From positions 1,364,001 through 1,428,000 of the forward strand of contig NZ_PGFH01000001.1 in NCBI RefSeq assembly GCF_002797685.1: a stretch of DNA of 64,000 nt. The letters are read 5' to 3'. Source of the DNA: Salinibacterium amurskyense. GTDB lineage: Bacteria > Actinomycetota > Actinomycetes > Actinomycetales > Microbacteriaceae. The notes under the pieces were generated by a model. It ran no database searches, was not told where the DNA came from, and saw only the letters and a list, made by a program, of their open reading frames with translations. Every line of letters starts with the position of its first letter. The first letter of the stretch is position 1. Below are positions 43,509-52,518 of the stretch, one piece after another. The position numbers and the translations under genes were made by a program.

Positions 43509-43618
43509 CAGCTCTTTCTGCCCGCGGGCTAGCCGCGCATCCGCCCCTTTTAGGCTTTTGGCCTGTCGTATTGGGCGGGTGCGCGCAGGAACGTCGGCTT
43601 CATGGGAGAATTGGGCGG

Positions 43619-45487
43619 ATGTCTCCTCGCGCCTCTTACACACTTGAGCCTGCTTCGACCGATCCTGCGTTTATCCGCAACTTTTGCATCATTGCGCATA
43701 TCGATCATGGCAAGTCCACCCTCGCTGACCGCATGCTGTCGGTCACGGGGGTTGTTAGCGACCGCGATATGCGGGCGCAGTACCTCGACCGTATGGATAT
43801 CGAGCGTGAGCGCGGCATCACAATCAAGAGCCAGGCAGTACGGATGCCGTGGTCGCTTACCGACGAGAACGGTAAGGAACAGTCGTACGCACTGAACATG
43901 ATCGACACTCCCGGCCACGTCGACTTCACTTATGAGGTCTCACGGTCACTGGCGGCGTGCGAGGGCGCGATTCTTCTCGTCGACGCAGCGCAGGGCATCG
44001 AGGCTCAAACTCTCGCCAACCTGTACTTGGCGATGGAGAACGACCTCACGATCATTCCCGTGCTGAACAAGATCGACCTGCCGGCGGCAGACCCCGACAA
44101 GTACGCCGAAGAAATCGCGGGCCTTATCGGTTGCGACCCGTCGACGGTGCTGCGCGTTTCGGGCAAGACTGGCATGGGAGTTCCCGAACTTCTTGACGAG
44201 GCTACGCGCCTCATCCCGGCTCCGGTCGGTAACGCGGATGCTCCGGCCCGCGCCATGATTTTTGACTCGGTGTACGACGCCTACCGCGGCGTTATTACTT
44301 ACGTGCGTATGGTCGACGGTCAGCTCTCGCCTCGCGAGAAGGTCATGATGATGTCGACTAAGTCGGCTCATGAACTGCTTGAGATCGGCGTGAGCTCTCC
44401 CGAGCCGACTCCGACGAAGGGCCTTGGCGTCGGTGAAGTGGGTTACCTCATCACGGGCGTGAAGGATGTGCGCCTCAGCAAGGTCGGCGACACGGTCACC
44501 AACCACGCTAAGCCGGCTGAAACCGCGCTCAAGGGCTACTCCGAACCGAAGCCGATGGTCTTCTCGGGTTTGTACCCGATCGACGGCTCCGACTATCCGG
44601 TACTGCGCGAGGCGCTCGACAAGCTCAAGCTGTCGGATGCGGCCCTGGTCTACGAGCCCGAAACATCTGTGGCTCTTGGCTTCGGCTTCCGGTGTGGCTT
44701 CTTGGGTCTACTTCACTTGGAGATTGTGCGCGAGCGACTCGAGCGCGAGTTCAACCTCGACATGATCGCCACCGCCCCCTCGGTTATCTACGAAGTCATG
44801 GGCGACGACAAGAAGCTCACGACTGTCACCAACCCAAGCGAGTTCCCCGGCGGCAAGATCGCCAGCGTGACCGAGCCCATGGTGAAGGCATCCATTCTGA
44901 CCCCGAAAGACTTCGTGGGAACGGTCATGGAGCTCTGCCAATCGCGCCGCGGCACCATGCAGGGCATGGAATACGTCGGTACTGACCGCGTCGAGCTGCA
45001 CTACACGATGCCGCTCGGTGAGATCGTGTTCGACTTCTTCGATCACCTCAAAAGTCGTACGCAGGGCTATGCGAGCCTCGACTATGAACCCAGCGGTGAC
45101 CAAGAGGCAGACCTCGTCAAGGTCGACATCCTGCTGCAGGGCGAGGCTGTTGACGCGTTCAGCGCGATTGTGCACCGCGACAAGGCCTATGCCTACGGCG
45201 TGCTCATGACCGAGCGTCTCAAGACCCTCATTCCGCGTCAGCAGTTCGAAGTGCCGATTCAGGCTGCCATTGGTGCTCGCATCATTGCGCGCGAGTCGAT
45301 TCGCGCTATGCGTAAAGACGTTCTTGCTAAGTGCTACGGCGGTGACATCAGCCGTAAGCGCAAGCTCCTCGAGAAGCAGAAGGAGGGCAAGAAGCGTATG
45401 AAGATGGTTGGTCGCGTCGAGGTTCCTCAGGCTGCCTTCATCGCTGCTCTTTCTGGCGAAGTCGAAGCCGGGAAAGACAAGAAGTAG
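43619..45487 (+). CDS. lepA: Elongation factor 4 (LepA), back-translocase GTPase
   Basis: The 622-aa translational GTPase has the G1 motif [10 protein letters not shown]2 in [15 protein letters not shown]3 DTPGHVDF, G4 NKID, then the elongation-factor domains and the LepA-specific C-terminal domain with [40 protein letters not shown] and [23 protein letters not shown] 43619 follows GGGAG at 43604-43608. The longer open frame beginning at 43403 overlaps the preceding gene. It precedes the DUF1990 gene by four bases. Confidence 0.97.
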   Translation: MSPRASYTLEPASTDPAFIRNFCIIAHIDHGKSTLADRMLSVTGVVSDRDMRAQYLDRMDIERERGITIKSQAVRMPWSLTDENGKEQSYALNMIDTPGHVDFTYEVSRSLAACEGAILLVDAAQGIEAQTLANLYLAMENDLTIIPVLNKIDLPAADPDKYAEEIAGLIGCDPSTVLRVSGKTGMGVPELLDEATRLIPAPVGNADAPARAMIFDSVYDAYRGVITYVRMVDGQLSPREKVMMMSTKSAHELLEIGVSSPEPTPTKGLGVGEVGYLITGVKDVRLSKVGDTVTNHAKPAETALKGYSEPKPMVFSGLYPIDGSDYPVLREALDKLKLSDAALVYEPETSVALGFGFRCGFLGLLHLEIVRERLEREFNLDMIATAPSVIYEVMGDDKKLTTVTNPSEFPGGKIASVTEPMVKASILTPKDFVGTVMELCQSRRGTMQGMEYVGTDRVELHYTMPLGEIVFDFFDHLKSRTQGYASLDYEPSGDQEADLVKVDILLQGEAVDAFSAIVHRDKAYAYGVLMTERLKTLIPRQQFEVPIQAAIGARIIARESIRAMRKDVLAKCYGGDISRKRKLLEKQKEGKKRMKMVGRVEVPQAAFIAALSGEVEAGKDKK

Positions 45488-45491
45488 ACGA

Positions 45492-46088
45492 ATGGATGCG
45501 CGCACCTACCCCAATGCTCCCGTCACGTACGGGGCGGTCGGTGCCACGCGTGGCAACACTTTCACGGTGCTGCCGCCTGCCGGGTTTCGTCGCGTTCAAC
45601 GTAGCGCTCGAATCGGCCATGGTGAAGCACGGTGGGCTTTTGCGCGCGAACAGATCCTAACGTGGGGTGTGAAGCGACGCAGCGGTTTCGGCGTGACGCT
45701 TCTTCCGCGCGATCCTCACGGCGAGAATCTTGATCTGTCGATCGACAATGCCGATCATCCGCACGTGCGCCCCGGCGACACGATCGTGCTCTCCATCGGC
45801 AGCGGACGGTTCACAGCTCACGAGCCCGTGCGCGTCGTGTATGTCGTTGATGACCCGACTGTTGCGGGCTTTGCCTACGGCACGCTCGAAGGTCATCCGC
45901 TGCGGGGCGAAGAATCCTTCATGGTGGAGCGTCGTGACGACAATTCAGTGTGGATGACCGTGCGATCGTTCTCGCGCCCAGCGTCGTTCAAGTGGATGCT
46001 GGTGTCTCCCGCGCTGCGCGTGTTCCAGTACATCGTGGTCGGGCGCTACCTTCGCGCTCTCGCCGGAGCGATTCCCGCTCAGAAGTAG
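45492..46088 (+). CDS. DUF1990-family protein
   Basis: A 198-aa soluble protein. It matches DUF1990, with PAGFRRVQRSARIGHGEARW, FAREQILTWGVKRRSGF, GFAYGTLEGHPLRGEESFMV and FSRPASFKWMLVSPALRVFQ in family order. The family occurs in bacteria and plants; its biochemical role is not established. It begins four bases after the lepA stop and should be co-transcribed with lepA. The start at ATG 45492 avoids overlap. Confidence 0.85.
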   Translation: MDARTYPNAPVTYGAVGATRGNTFTVLPPAGFRRVQRSARIGHGEARWAFAREQILTWGVKRRSGFGVTLLPRDPHGENLDLSIDNADHPHVRPGDTIVLSIGSGRFTAHEPVRVVYVVDDPTVAGFAYGTLEGHPLRGEESFMVERRDDNSVWMTVRSFSRPASFKWMLVSPALRVFQYIVVGRYLRALAGAIPAQK

Positions 46089-46130
46089 CTGCCTAACCGC
46101 GCCGGAGCGCGATGGTTTCTGGGGCCGCGC

Positions 46131-46802
46131 CTAACCGCGCTGAGCGAGCTCGGCGATCGTGCCGAGTACATCGTCACGACCGGCGACTAGGTCTTCGACA
46201 ACGACGAGAGCGCTCGTGTCGCGCAGCTCAGCAACGGAGTAGGCGCCGGTTGCGACCGCGATAAACGGGATGCGGGCCGAATCGGCAGCCAGGCCATCGT
46301 TCGGGGTATCACCGATGATCACGCTGGGCTGCTCACCCAGAATGGGAGCGACGAGCGATGTCAGGTGATGACGGTCAGGGGAGCGGTCTCCAAAGAACGA
46401 GTTGGTCCAGTTGAAGTCGTCTTCGGCGTAACCCGCAGCGGTCAGCTTTACGCGCGAATGCTGCGGGCCGTTTCCGGTGAGCAGTGCGTTCGTCCAGCCT
46501 CGACCGCCAGCGTCTCGCAAGGCGTCGGGGCCGCCGACAACTGCTGTGCGAACGTAGCCCGTCTCGAGCAGCTTCTGGGTACGGGCATCCAACTCGGCCA
46601 GCACGTCGTCGAGCATGGTCGCAGGGTGGCCGTTGAGCTCGAGCAGGGCGGTAAGAATCTGACCTTCGGTCTGCCCGTGCGGGTTCGTGATGAACTTCTG
46701 CGGCTCTGTGCCCGTCACGTGGGTGAAGGCCTCGAGATAGACAGCAGCGCCGTCTTTCGAGTTGTGGATGAGCGTTCCGTCGATGTCCCAGAGGATGTGC
46801 AT
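46131..46802 (-). CDS. HAD-superfamily hydrolase
   Basis: A 223-aa phosphatase-like protein. HAD motif I is DIDGTLIH at the N-terminus, motif II in TNALLTGNG, and motif IV in VIIGDTPNDGLAAD; the cap region is helical. It resembles phosphoglycolate phosphatase-like enzymes, but the substrate is not clear. ATG 46802 is used; GTG 46808 is an alternative giving two more residues, and neither has a strong ribosome site. It is divergent from hemW. Confidence 0.85.
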   Translation of the reverse strand: MHILWDIDGTLIHNSKDGAAVYLEAFTHVTGTEPQKFITNPHGQTEGQILTALLELNGHPATMLDDVLAELDARTQKLLETGYVRTAVVGGPDALRDAGGRGWTNALLTGNGPQHSRVKLTAAGYAEDDFNWTNSFFGDRSPDRHHLTSLVAPILGEQPSVIIGDTPNDGLAADSARIPFIAVATGAYSVAELRDTSALVVVEDLVAGRDDVLGTIAELAQRG

Positions 46803-46906
46803 AGTCACCCATCAATGCTCCCACGCAAGAGGTGCGACAATTGACCAGTGCCCGTCGCTACGACAATGGGCACGTTTTCTTCACCGGTTGTTAAGGGGAT
46901 TAGTTC

Positions 46907-48157
46907 GTGCCAGGTGCGTTGCCGATTGCTGATCCTGCTCCTCTCGACGGCGCCTTGCCTGCCAGCGTTGCTGTGGGCTCCCACGACCGCGACTGGAGTG
47001 TGTACATTCACGTTCCGTTCTGTCGCGTGCGCTGTGGCTACTGTGATTTCAACACATACACGGGTGAAGAACTGCGCGGAGCTAAGCGTGCGGATTACGC
47101 CGACGAGGCCATCGCAGAGATCGAGCAGGCAGCAATCGTGCTCGCGAACGCTGGTGTCGCGCCCCGCAAGGCATCAACGGTGTTCTTCGGCGGCGGTACG
47201 CCCACGCTGCTCCCTGTCACCGACCTCACTCGGATGCTCGCTGCAGCGCGAGACACGTGGGGTTTCACGGATGACGTCGAAGTCACTACTGAGGCGAACC
47301 CTGATTCTGTCGACCGCGATTACCTTCTCGCACTCAAAGAGGCCGGTTTCACTCGCGTGTCTTTCGGAATGCAGTCGGCGGTGCCGCACGTTCTCGCCAC
47401 GCTGGAGCGCACACACGACCCCGAGAAGGTTCCGCATGTGGTGAAGTGGGCGCGCGAGGTCGAGCTCGACGTCAGTGTCGACCTGATCTACGGCACGCCG
47501 GGGGAGTCATTGGCCGATTGGGAGCGCTCGCTCGATCACGCCATCGCGCAGAACCCCGACCATATCTCGGCGTACGCGCTCATTATCGAGACCGGTACGA
47601 AGCTGGCGGCGCAGATTAAACGCGGCGATGTTGCTCCGGTGGATGACGATCTGCAGGCAGACATGTATGAGCTGGCCGATAAGAAACTCGCAGCGGCGGG
47701 CTACGACTGGTACGAGGTCAGCAACTGGGCGAAGCACGACGAAGACCCTGCCGTCAGCCACGCAAGCCGTCATAATCTTGGCTACTGGCTAGGCAACGAC
47801 TGGTGGGGTGTTGGCCCGGGGGCTCACAGTCACGTCGGAGGCGTTCGTTGGTGGAACGTCAAGCATCCGGCCGCCTACGCTGATCGAATCGCCGCTGGCC
47901 ATTCCCCGGGAGCCGGGCGCGAAACACTCGCGGACTCCAGCAAATATCTTGAGCATGTACTTCTGCGGGCGCGTGTTCGCGGCGGTTTGAAAACGGCAAC
48001 GCTCGATGCTGAAGGTCGCACGGCAGTCGCCGGGCTCATTGCCGATGAACTGGTGGATGCTCCCGCGGCGTTCAAGGGAACTCTCACCCTCACGCTTAAA
48101 GGGCGCCTGCTCGCGGATGCCGTCGTGCGGCGATTGCTAGCAGACGCCCCTATTTAG
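46907..48157 (+). CDS. hemW: Radical SAM heme chaperone HemW
   Basis: The 416-aa protein has the radical SAM motif CRVRCGYC (CxxxCxxC) in YIHVPFCRVRCGYCDFN, the HemW-type GGGTPTLL glycine-rich segment, and the C-terminal HemN_C region with YEVSNWAKHDED, the SRHNLGYW motif and GVGPGAHSHV. HemW binds heme and delivers it to respiratory proteins; older annotation calls it coproporphyrinogen oxidase. GTG 46907 has AAGGGG upstream. It sits between lepA and hrcA in this order in many actinobacteria. Confidence 0.93.
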   Translation: MPGALPIADPAPLDGALPASVAVGSHDRDWSVYIHVPFCRVRCGYCDFNTYTGEELRGAKRADYADEAIAEIEQAAIVLANAGVAPRKASTVFFGGGTPTLLPVTDLTRMLAAARDTWGFTDDVEVTTEANPDSVDRDYLLALKEAGFTRVSFGMQSAVPHVLATLERTHDPEKVPHVVKWAREVELDVSVDLIYGTPGESLADWERSLDHAIAQNPDHISAYALIIETGTKLAAQIKRGDVAPVDDDLQADMYELADKKLAAAGYDWYEVSNWAKHDEDPAVSHASRHNLGYWLGNDWWGVGPGAHSHVGGVRWWNVKHPAAYADRIAAGHSPGAGRETLADSSKYLEHVLLRARVRGGLKTATLDAEGRTAVAGLIADELVDAPAAFKGTLTLTLKGRLLADAVVRRLLADAPI

Positions 48158-48189
48158 AGCGAGAATTCGCGCTACGGCGAAAGTTCGAG

Positions 48190-48564
48190 CTACTTGATGA
48201 ATTCGATGGTCAACGGGTACTTGTACGCCTGACCGTTGTTAGCGGCGACGGCGGCAATGATGCTGAAGATGAGAATGACGATTCCCGCTGCAAGGATGAT
48301 GAGAAATCCAATGCCGGCGATAGTAAGCAGACCGCCAACGAACATCGCGATGGTCATCGTGATCTGGAAATTCAACGCAGTGCGCGTGTGAGCCTGAACG
48401 AAAGGACCGCGGTCTTTCAGCACGAGGTAGCCCACGAGTGCGGGGATGAACGAGAAGAAGATTCCGCCAATGTGGATCAACGTTGCCCAGAGCTTCTCGT
48501 CGCTCGGACTCATCGGTTGGATCGGCGCGTACGGCGAGGCGGGGGGAGGTGTGGAATCTGACAT
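48190..48564 (-). CDS. DUF4870-family membrane protein (copy 1)
   Basis: A 124-aa protein: about 20 Pro/Ser-rich residues, then LWATLIHIGGIFFSFIPALV, a cytoplasmic loop RGPFVQAHTRTALNFQIT, and two more helices at about 70-108. This is the DUF4870 layout (Tic20-like fold suggested). It is the downstream member of a tandem pair; the other is 48656-49054. A terminator lies between them, so they may be separate transcripts. GGAGG lies one base before the ATG. Confidence 0.85.
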   Translation of the reverse strand: MSDSTPPPASPYAPIQPMSPSDEKLWATLIHIGGIFFSFIPALVGYLVLKDRGPFVQAHTRTALNFQITMTIAMFVGGLLTIAGIGFLIILAAGIVILIFSIIAAVAANNGQAYKYPLTIEFIK

Positions 48565-48588
48565 GCCTCCATTAAAGCGCTAGTTGGG

Positions 48589-48626
48589 CAAAAAAGTAGC
48601 CCTGAGAGCAGAAGCTCTCAGGGCTA
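48589..48626 (-). terminator. Terminator after DUF4870 copy 2
   Basis: Stem AGCCCTGAGAGC (48598-48609) with GCTCTCAGGGCT (48614-48625), loop AGAA, extended by a T-A pair; read on the minus strand it is followed by CTTTTTTG. A second smaller hairpin, GCTATCGA/TCGATAGC (48630-48650), lies just before it. Confidence 0.88.
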
Positions 48627-48655
48627 GCAGCTATCGAGCTAGTCGATAGCGGGAA

Positions 48656-49054
48656 TTACTTGATGAGGCGCAAAGCGAAGGGGTAACGGTAATGGTTGCC
48701 CTCTTTGGCCTTCGTGAAGCCGATAATCGAGAAGATGATTGCGACAGCGACGAGCGCGAACCAGAGCAGGCCTTGGATGATGCCAAAGATACCGAAGGTG
48801 GCTGCCGTCAAGATCGAACCGAGGATTGCAAGCGCGATGTGCGCAATCGTTAGTGTGATCTGGAAGTTCAGGGCTTCCTTCGCTTCGGTGTTGGTGAACG
48901 CCCCGCGCTCCTTGAAGACCAACCAGATAATCAGCGAGGGCAGGAAGCTCAGGATTCCACCAAGGTGAGCGAATGATGCCCACTGCTTGTCCTCAGCCTC
49001 GGTCAGTTGAGCTGCCGGCTGCGGTGCTGCGGGCTGCGGATTTGCGTCAGTCAT
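48656..49054 (-). CDS. DUF4870-family membrane protein (copy 2)
   Basis: A 132-aa protein similar in layout to copy 1: Pro/Ala-rich start, KQWASFAHLGGILSFLPSLI, the loop ERGAFTNTEAKEALNFQITL, and two following helices ending GNHYRYPFALRLIK, which parallels QAYKYPLTIEFIK of copy 1. ATG 49054 has GAAAGG upstream. The two genes probably arose by duplication. Function unknown; the family is common in Gram-positive bacteria. Confidence 0.85.
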   Translation of the reverse strand: MTDANPQPAAPQPAAQLTEAEDKQWASFAHLGGILSFLPSLIIWLVFKERGAFTNTEAKEALNFQITLTIAHIALAILGSILTAATFGIFGIIQGLLWFALVAVAIIFSIIGFTKAKEGNHYRYPFALRLIK

Positions 49055-49216
49055 GTGTTCGTGCCTTTCAGGTGAACGAGGGAACTTCCCGGGTTTCATC
49101 AAAGTGCTCGGTGTCACACCTGAGCATTTCCACAAAAAGGTAGCGCTCAAGTACACAGACACGCTAGCGCTATGACTCGCGCGGTGCAACGGCTGTGTCG
49201 TGGTGTGTCGAGTAAG

Positions 49217-49245
49217 ATTGGCAGTCGAACGGATTGAGTGCCAAT
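49217..49245 (+). promoter_or_regulatory. CIRCE heat-shock operator before hrcA-dnaJ
   Basis: ATTGGCAGTC (49217-49226), nine bases, GAGTGCCAAT (49236-49245): the CIRCE inverted repeat with its N9 spacer and one mismatch in the left arm. HrcA binds CIRCE. It overlaps TAAGAT (49213-49218), a likely -10, and lies 20 bases before hrcA, so it should give autorepression. Confidence 0.9.
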
Positions 49246-49265
49246 CAAGAGAGGTGGGTGGTGGA

Positions 49266-50288
49266 ATGGTTTCCGCCCGCGGACTTGACGTGCTTCGAGT
49301 CATTGTGCAGGACTACGTTGCTACGCGCGAGCCTGTCGGATCTAAGTCAATCGTTGAGCGACATTCCTTCGGGGTGTCCGCAGCAACGATTCGCAACGAC
49401 ATGGTCTTGCTTGAAGACGAAGAGCTCATCACGGCGCCACACACGTCATCGGGGCGTGTGCCGACCGACAAGGGCTACCGCATGTTTGTAGACCAGTTGG
49501 CCGACCTGCGCCCGCTGACGAGCGCTCAGCGTCAAGCCATCGAGTCGTTCCTCGGCCAGGCCGACGACTTGGATGACGTCCTTGCGCGCTCGGTTCGCCT
49601 GCTGTCGCAACTGACCAACAGTGTGGCGCTCGTGCAGTACCCCTCGCTGGCGACCGCTCGCGTGCGGCATGTGGAACTTGTTCCGTTGCATGCCACACGC
49701 ATCATGACGGTGTTCATTACCGACTCTGGTCGAGTCGAGCAGCGCCTCATCGACGTCTCTGACCCCGTGGACGAGGCGTTCTTGGGTGAGGTTCGCGCCA
49801 AGCTGAATTCTGCTCTCACTGGGCAATCTCTGCCCGAAGCGGCCGATCGACTCGCAAGTTTTGCGCAGATTTTTCCCGCAGAAAGACAGGCATTCGTCGG
49901 CCAAATTGCTACAAGTTTGATCGAGCAGGTGCTGGCCAACCGTGCCGACAAGCTCGTTCTCGCCGGCACCGCAAACCTCGCTCGCACCGAGCAAGATTTC
50001 ACCGGAAGCATCTTTCCTGTGCTTGAGGCAATAGAAGAGCAAGTAACGTTGTTGCGCCTCTTTGGGGAGATGGAAGTAGCAAATGGATCAGTTTCAACTC
50101 GCATCGGGCGAGAGAACGCAGAATTTGGGTTAGAAGAGACATCGGTCGTCACGGGCGGGTATTCCTCATCCGGCGGCGGTGTTTCGCGCTTGGGCGTGCT
50201 TGGCCCCACGCGCATGGACTATTCGAACAACATGGCGGCGGTTCGCGCAGTGGCGCGATACCTCTCGCGACTTTTGGAAGACAACTGA
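49266..50288 (+). CDS. hrcA: Heat-inducible transcription repressor HrcA
   Basis: Represses heat-shock genes by binding CIRCE. The 340-aa protein has an N-terminal winged helix (LDVLRVIVQDYVATREPVGS, then VSAATIRNDMVLLEDEELIT), then GRVPTDKGYRMFVDQLADLR, an HrcA-specific helix, and the HrcA C-terminal domain with FTGSIFPVLEAIEEQVTLLR. ATG 49266 follows GAGGTGGGTGG. The operator lies directly upstream. dnaJ follows after 23 bases. Confidence 0.95.
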   Translation: MVSARGLDVLRVIVQDYVATREPVGSKSIVERHSFGVSAATIRNDMVLLEDEELITAPHTSSGRVPTDKGYRMFVDQLADLRPLTSAQRQAIESFLGQADDLDDVLARSVRLLSQLTNSVALVQYPSLATARVRHVELVPLHATRIMTVFITDSGRVEQRLIDVSDPVDEAFLGEVRAKLNSALTGQSLPEAADRLASFAQIFPAERQAFVGQIATSLIEQVLANRADKLVLAGTANLARTEQDFTGSIFPVLEAIEEQVTLLRLFGEMEVANGSVSTRIGRENAEFGLEETSVVTGGYSSSGGGVSRLGVLGPTRMDYSNNMAAVRAVARYLSRLLEDN

Positions 50289-50311
50289 GCTCGTAAGGAG
50301 CAATCGGAACT

Positions 50312-51412
50312 TTGGCAGATCACTACGAAGCCCTCGGCGTTGCGCGCGAAGCGACCCCGGAGGAAATCAAGAAGGCGTACCGCAAGCTCGCACGCGAGTT
50401 GCACCCCGACGTCAATCCCAGCGCGGATGCGTCTGAGCGCTTCAAGACAGTCACTCATGCCTATGACGTGCTGAGCGATCCGCAACAGCGTCAGCAATAC
50501 GACATGGGCGGCAGCGGCGGCTTCGGCGGCGGTGCCAACTTCGGTTTCGGCGACATCTTCGAGACGTTCTTCGGCGGTGGGGGTGGCGGTCAGACCGCTG
50601 GTCCGCGGTCACGCCGCGAGCGGGGTCAGGATGCGCTGCTGCGTATCGAGGTGAGCCTCAAAGACACGATGTTCGGTGTCACTCGCGACATCGAGGTCAA
50701 CACTGCAGAACTCTGTGAGACGTGTGAGGGCAGTTGTGCTGCCCCCGGCAGCTCGCCCGTTCGTTGCGACATTTGTCAGGGCAGCGGCCAGATCCAGCGC
50801 CAGGTGCGAAGCCTCCTCGGCAACGTCATGACGTCGAGCCCCTGTGGCACGTGCCGCGGTTACGGCAACATCATCGTGAACCCCTGCGCTACGTGTGCAG
50901 GTCAGGGTCGAGTTCGTGCGCAGCGCACTCTCTCGGTCGACATCCCGGCCGGCGTTGAGACGGGGCTGCGTCTGCAGATGCCCGGCCAGGGCGAGGTTGG
51001 TCCCGCGGGCGGCCCCAATGGCGACCTGTTCCTCGAGATCAAGGTGCGCCACCACGACATCTTCAGCCGTGCCGATGACGATCTACTGGCCACCGTTGAG
51101 GTCGAAATGATCGACGCAATCTTGGGCACAACAGTGAAGCTCGATGGCCTCGACGGAGAAATTGAAGTGGTCATCAAGCCCGGTACCCAGAGCGGTGAAG
51201 TGCTCACGATTCGCGATCGCGGAATTACGAGCCTGCGTGGCAACGGCCGCGGTGATCTGCGCCTCGGCATCCAGGTCGTCACGCCGACGAAGCTTAGCGG
51301 TGCAGAACAGACCCTCATGAAGCAGCTCGCCGCCGTGCGCAAGAGCAAGCAGCCGCATTTTGCCGAGTTCCAGCAGGGGCTGTTCGCGAAGCTTCGCGAC
51401 CGTTTCCTGTAG
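50312..51412 (+). CDS. dnaJ: Chaperone DnaJ
   Basis: Co-chaperone of DnaK. The 366-aa type I J protein has the J domain ([23 protein letters not shown] in [10 protein letters not shown]), a Gly/Phe-rich region, four zinc-finger repeats [32 protein letters not shown], and the substrate-binding C-terminal domains. The TTG start at 50312 is supported by the J-domain beginning, with AAGGAG eleven bases upstream. Co-transcription with hrcA places it under CIRCE control. It is the hrcA-linked second DnaJ of actinobacteria. Confidence 0.95.
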   Translation: MADHYEALGVAREATPEEIKKAYRKLARELHPDVNPSADASERFKTVTHAYDVLSDPQQRQQYDMGGSGGFGGGANFGFGDIFETFFGGGGGGQTAGPRSRRERGQDALLRIEVSLKDTMFGVTRDIEVNTAELCETCEGSCAAPGSSPVRCDICQGSGQIQRQVRSLLGNVMTSSPCGTCRGYGNIIVNPCATCAGQGRVRAQRTLSVDIPAGVETGLRLQMPGQGEVGPAGGPNGDLFLEIKVRHHDIFSRADDDLLATVEVEMIDAILGTTVKLDGLDGEIEVVIKPGTQSGEVLTIRDRGITSLRGNGRGDLRLGIQVVTPTKLSGAEQTLMKQLAAVRKSKQPHFAEFQQGLFAKLRDRFL

Positions 51413-51418
51413 GCACTC

Positions 51419-52150
51419 ATGGCACATCTCTATATCGATGAAGAACTCGGCGACGTCGGCGTTGGCGCCTCGGTTTCCTTGGGCAACGCCGAAGCGCGCC
51501 ACGCTGTCACGGTTTCGCGCCTGAAAGTGGGCGAGACGATCGCGATCGGTAACGGTGCTGGCCTGATCGTTTCTGGTCCTATCGTCACGGCGGAACACAC
51601 CGAGCTCACCATCGAAGTAGCGGATGTTCAGCAGTCGCCGCGGCGAACCCCGGCCGTCTTCTTGGCTCAGGCCCTCGCCAAAGCCGATCGCGACGAACTT
51701 GCGGTTCAGGTCGCCACCGAACTCGGTGTCGACGGCGTCATCCCGTGGTCGGCGGCGCGCAGTATTTCGCGCTGGCAAGGCGCGAAAGTTGCCAAGGGCC
51801 GCGATCGCTGGGCAGCAATCGTTCGCGAAGCGAGCAAGCAGTCGCTGCGCAGCTGGATCCCCGACGTCCTCGATCTGGTGACCACGAAGCAATTGGCGAC
51901 TTTCGCTTCCACGACGCGGATGCTCGTGCTCGAGCCCACGGCAACGGAAACCTTGGCCGAACTCGAAGTCGACGACCGTGACATCCTGCTCGTGGTGGGT
52001 CCGGAGGGCGGAGTTGCGGATCACGAGCTCGATCTCTTGACGGCGGCGGGAGCATCCACGATCCGACTGGGCAGTGAAGTGTTGCGCACGTCGACTGCGG
52101 GCCCGGCGGCCTTGGCAGCGTTGAACGTCAAGCTTGGCCGTTGGAGCTAG
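51419..52150 (+). CDS. rsmE: 16S rRNA m3U1498 methyltransferase
   Basis: Methylates N3 of U1498 in 16S rRNA using SAM. The 243-aa SPOUT protein has the N-terminal PUA-like part (GNAEARHAVTVSRLKVGETI) and C-terminal trefoil-knot with VVGPEGGVADHELDLL and STIRLGSEVLRTSTAGPAAL, the family's binding loops. It starts six bases after the dnaJ stop and is probably in the hrcA-dnaJ transcript. Confidence 0.95.
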   Translation: MAHLYIDEELGDVGVGASVSLGNAEARHAVTVSRLKVGETIAIGNGAGLIVSGPIVTAEHTELTIEVADVQQSPRRTPAVFLAQALAKADRDELAVQVATELGVDGVIPWSAARSISRWQGAKVAKGRDRWAAIVREASKQSLRSWIPDVLDLVTTKQLATFASTTRMLVLEPTATETLAELEVDDRDILLVVGPEGGVADHELDLLTAAGASTIRLGSEVLRTSTAGPAALAALNVKLGRWS

Positions 52151-52155
52151 AGGTT

Positions 52156-52168
52156 TAGGCTAGAGACA
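52156..52168 (+). promoter_or_regulatory. Leaderless-type promoter of the HIT gene
   Basis: TAGGCT (52156-52161) and AGAGAC precede ATG 52168; a TTGGCC at 52134-52139 gives a -35 at 16-base spacing. One of the better supported cases. Confidence 0.6.
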
Positions 52169-52518
52169 TGTCTGATTCCCCATCGATCTTTACGAAGATC
52201 ATCGCTCGCGAGATTCCCGCGGATATCGTCTTCGAGTCAGACGCGGTAATCGCGTTTCGCGACATCGCGCCTCAAGCACCCGTGCACTTGCTCGTTGTGC
52301 CTAAAACCGAAGAGTTCGCCAACGTTACGGAGCTTGCCGCAGGCAACCCGGCGCTACTGGCTGAACTTGTCTCGGTCGCCCAATCGCTTGCCGACGAATA
52401 TGCAGGCGGGCAGTACAGACTGATCTTTAACACTGGCGAAAACGCTGGTCAAACTGTTTTCCACGTGCATGCTCATGTGCTCGGCGGAAACCTCGAGGAA
52501 GGCACCCTTGGTCACTAG
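52168..52518 (+). CDS. HIT-family nucleotide hydrolase (HinT-like)
   Basis: The 116-aa protein matches bacterial HinT proteins, purine nucleoside phosphoramidases: IFTKIIAREIPADIVFESDA at the start and the histidine triad HVHAHVLGG near the end. The first His of the triad region aligns with FNTGENAGQTVFHVH. It overlaps phoH in a different frame by 11 bases, so the two are coupled. Substrate not assigned. Confidence 0.92.
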   Translation: MSDSPSIFTKIIAREIPADIVFESDAVIAFRDIAPQAPVHLLVVPKTEEFANVTELAAGNPALLAELVSVAQSLADEYAGGQYRLIFNTGENAGQTVFHVHAHVLGGNLEEGTLGH

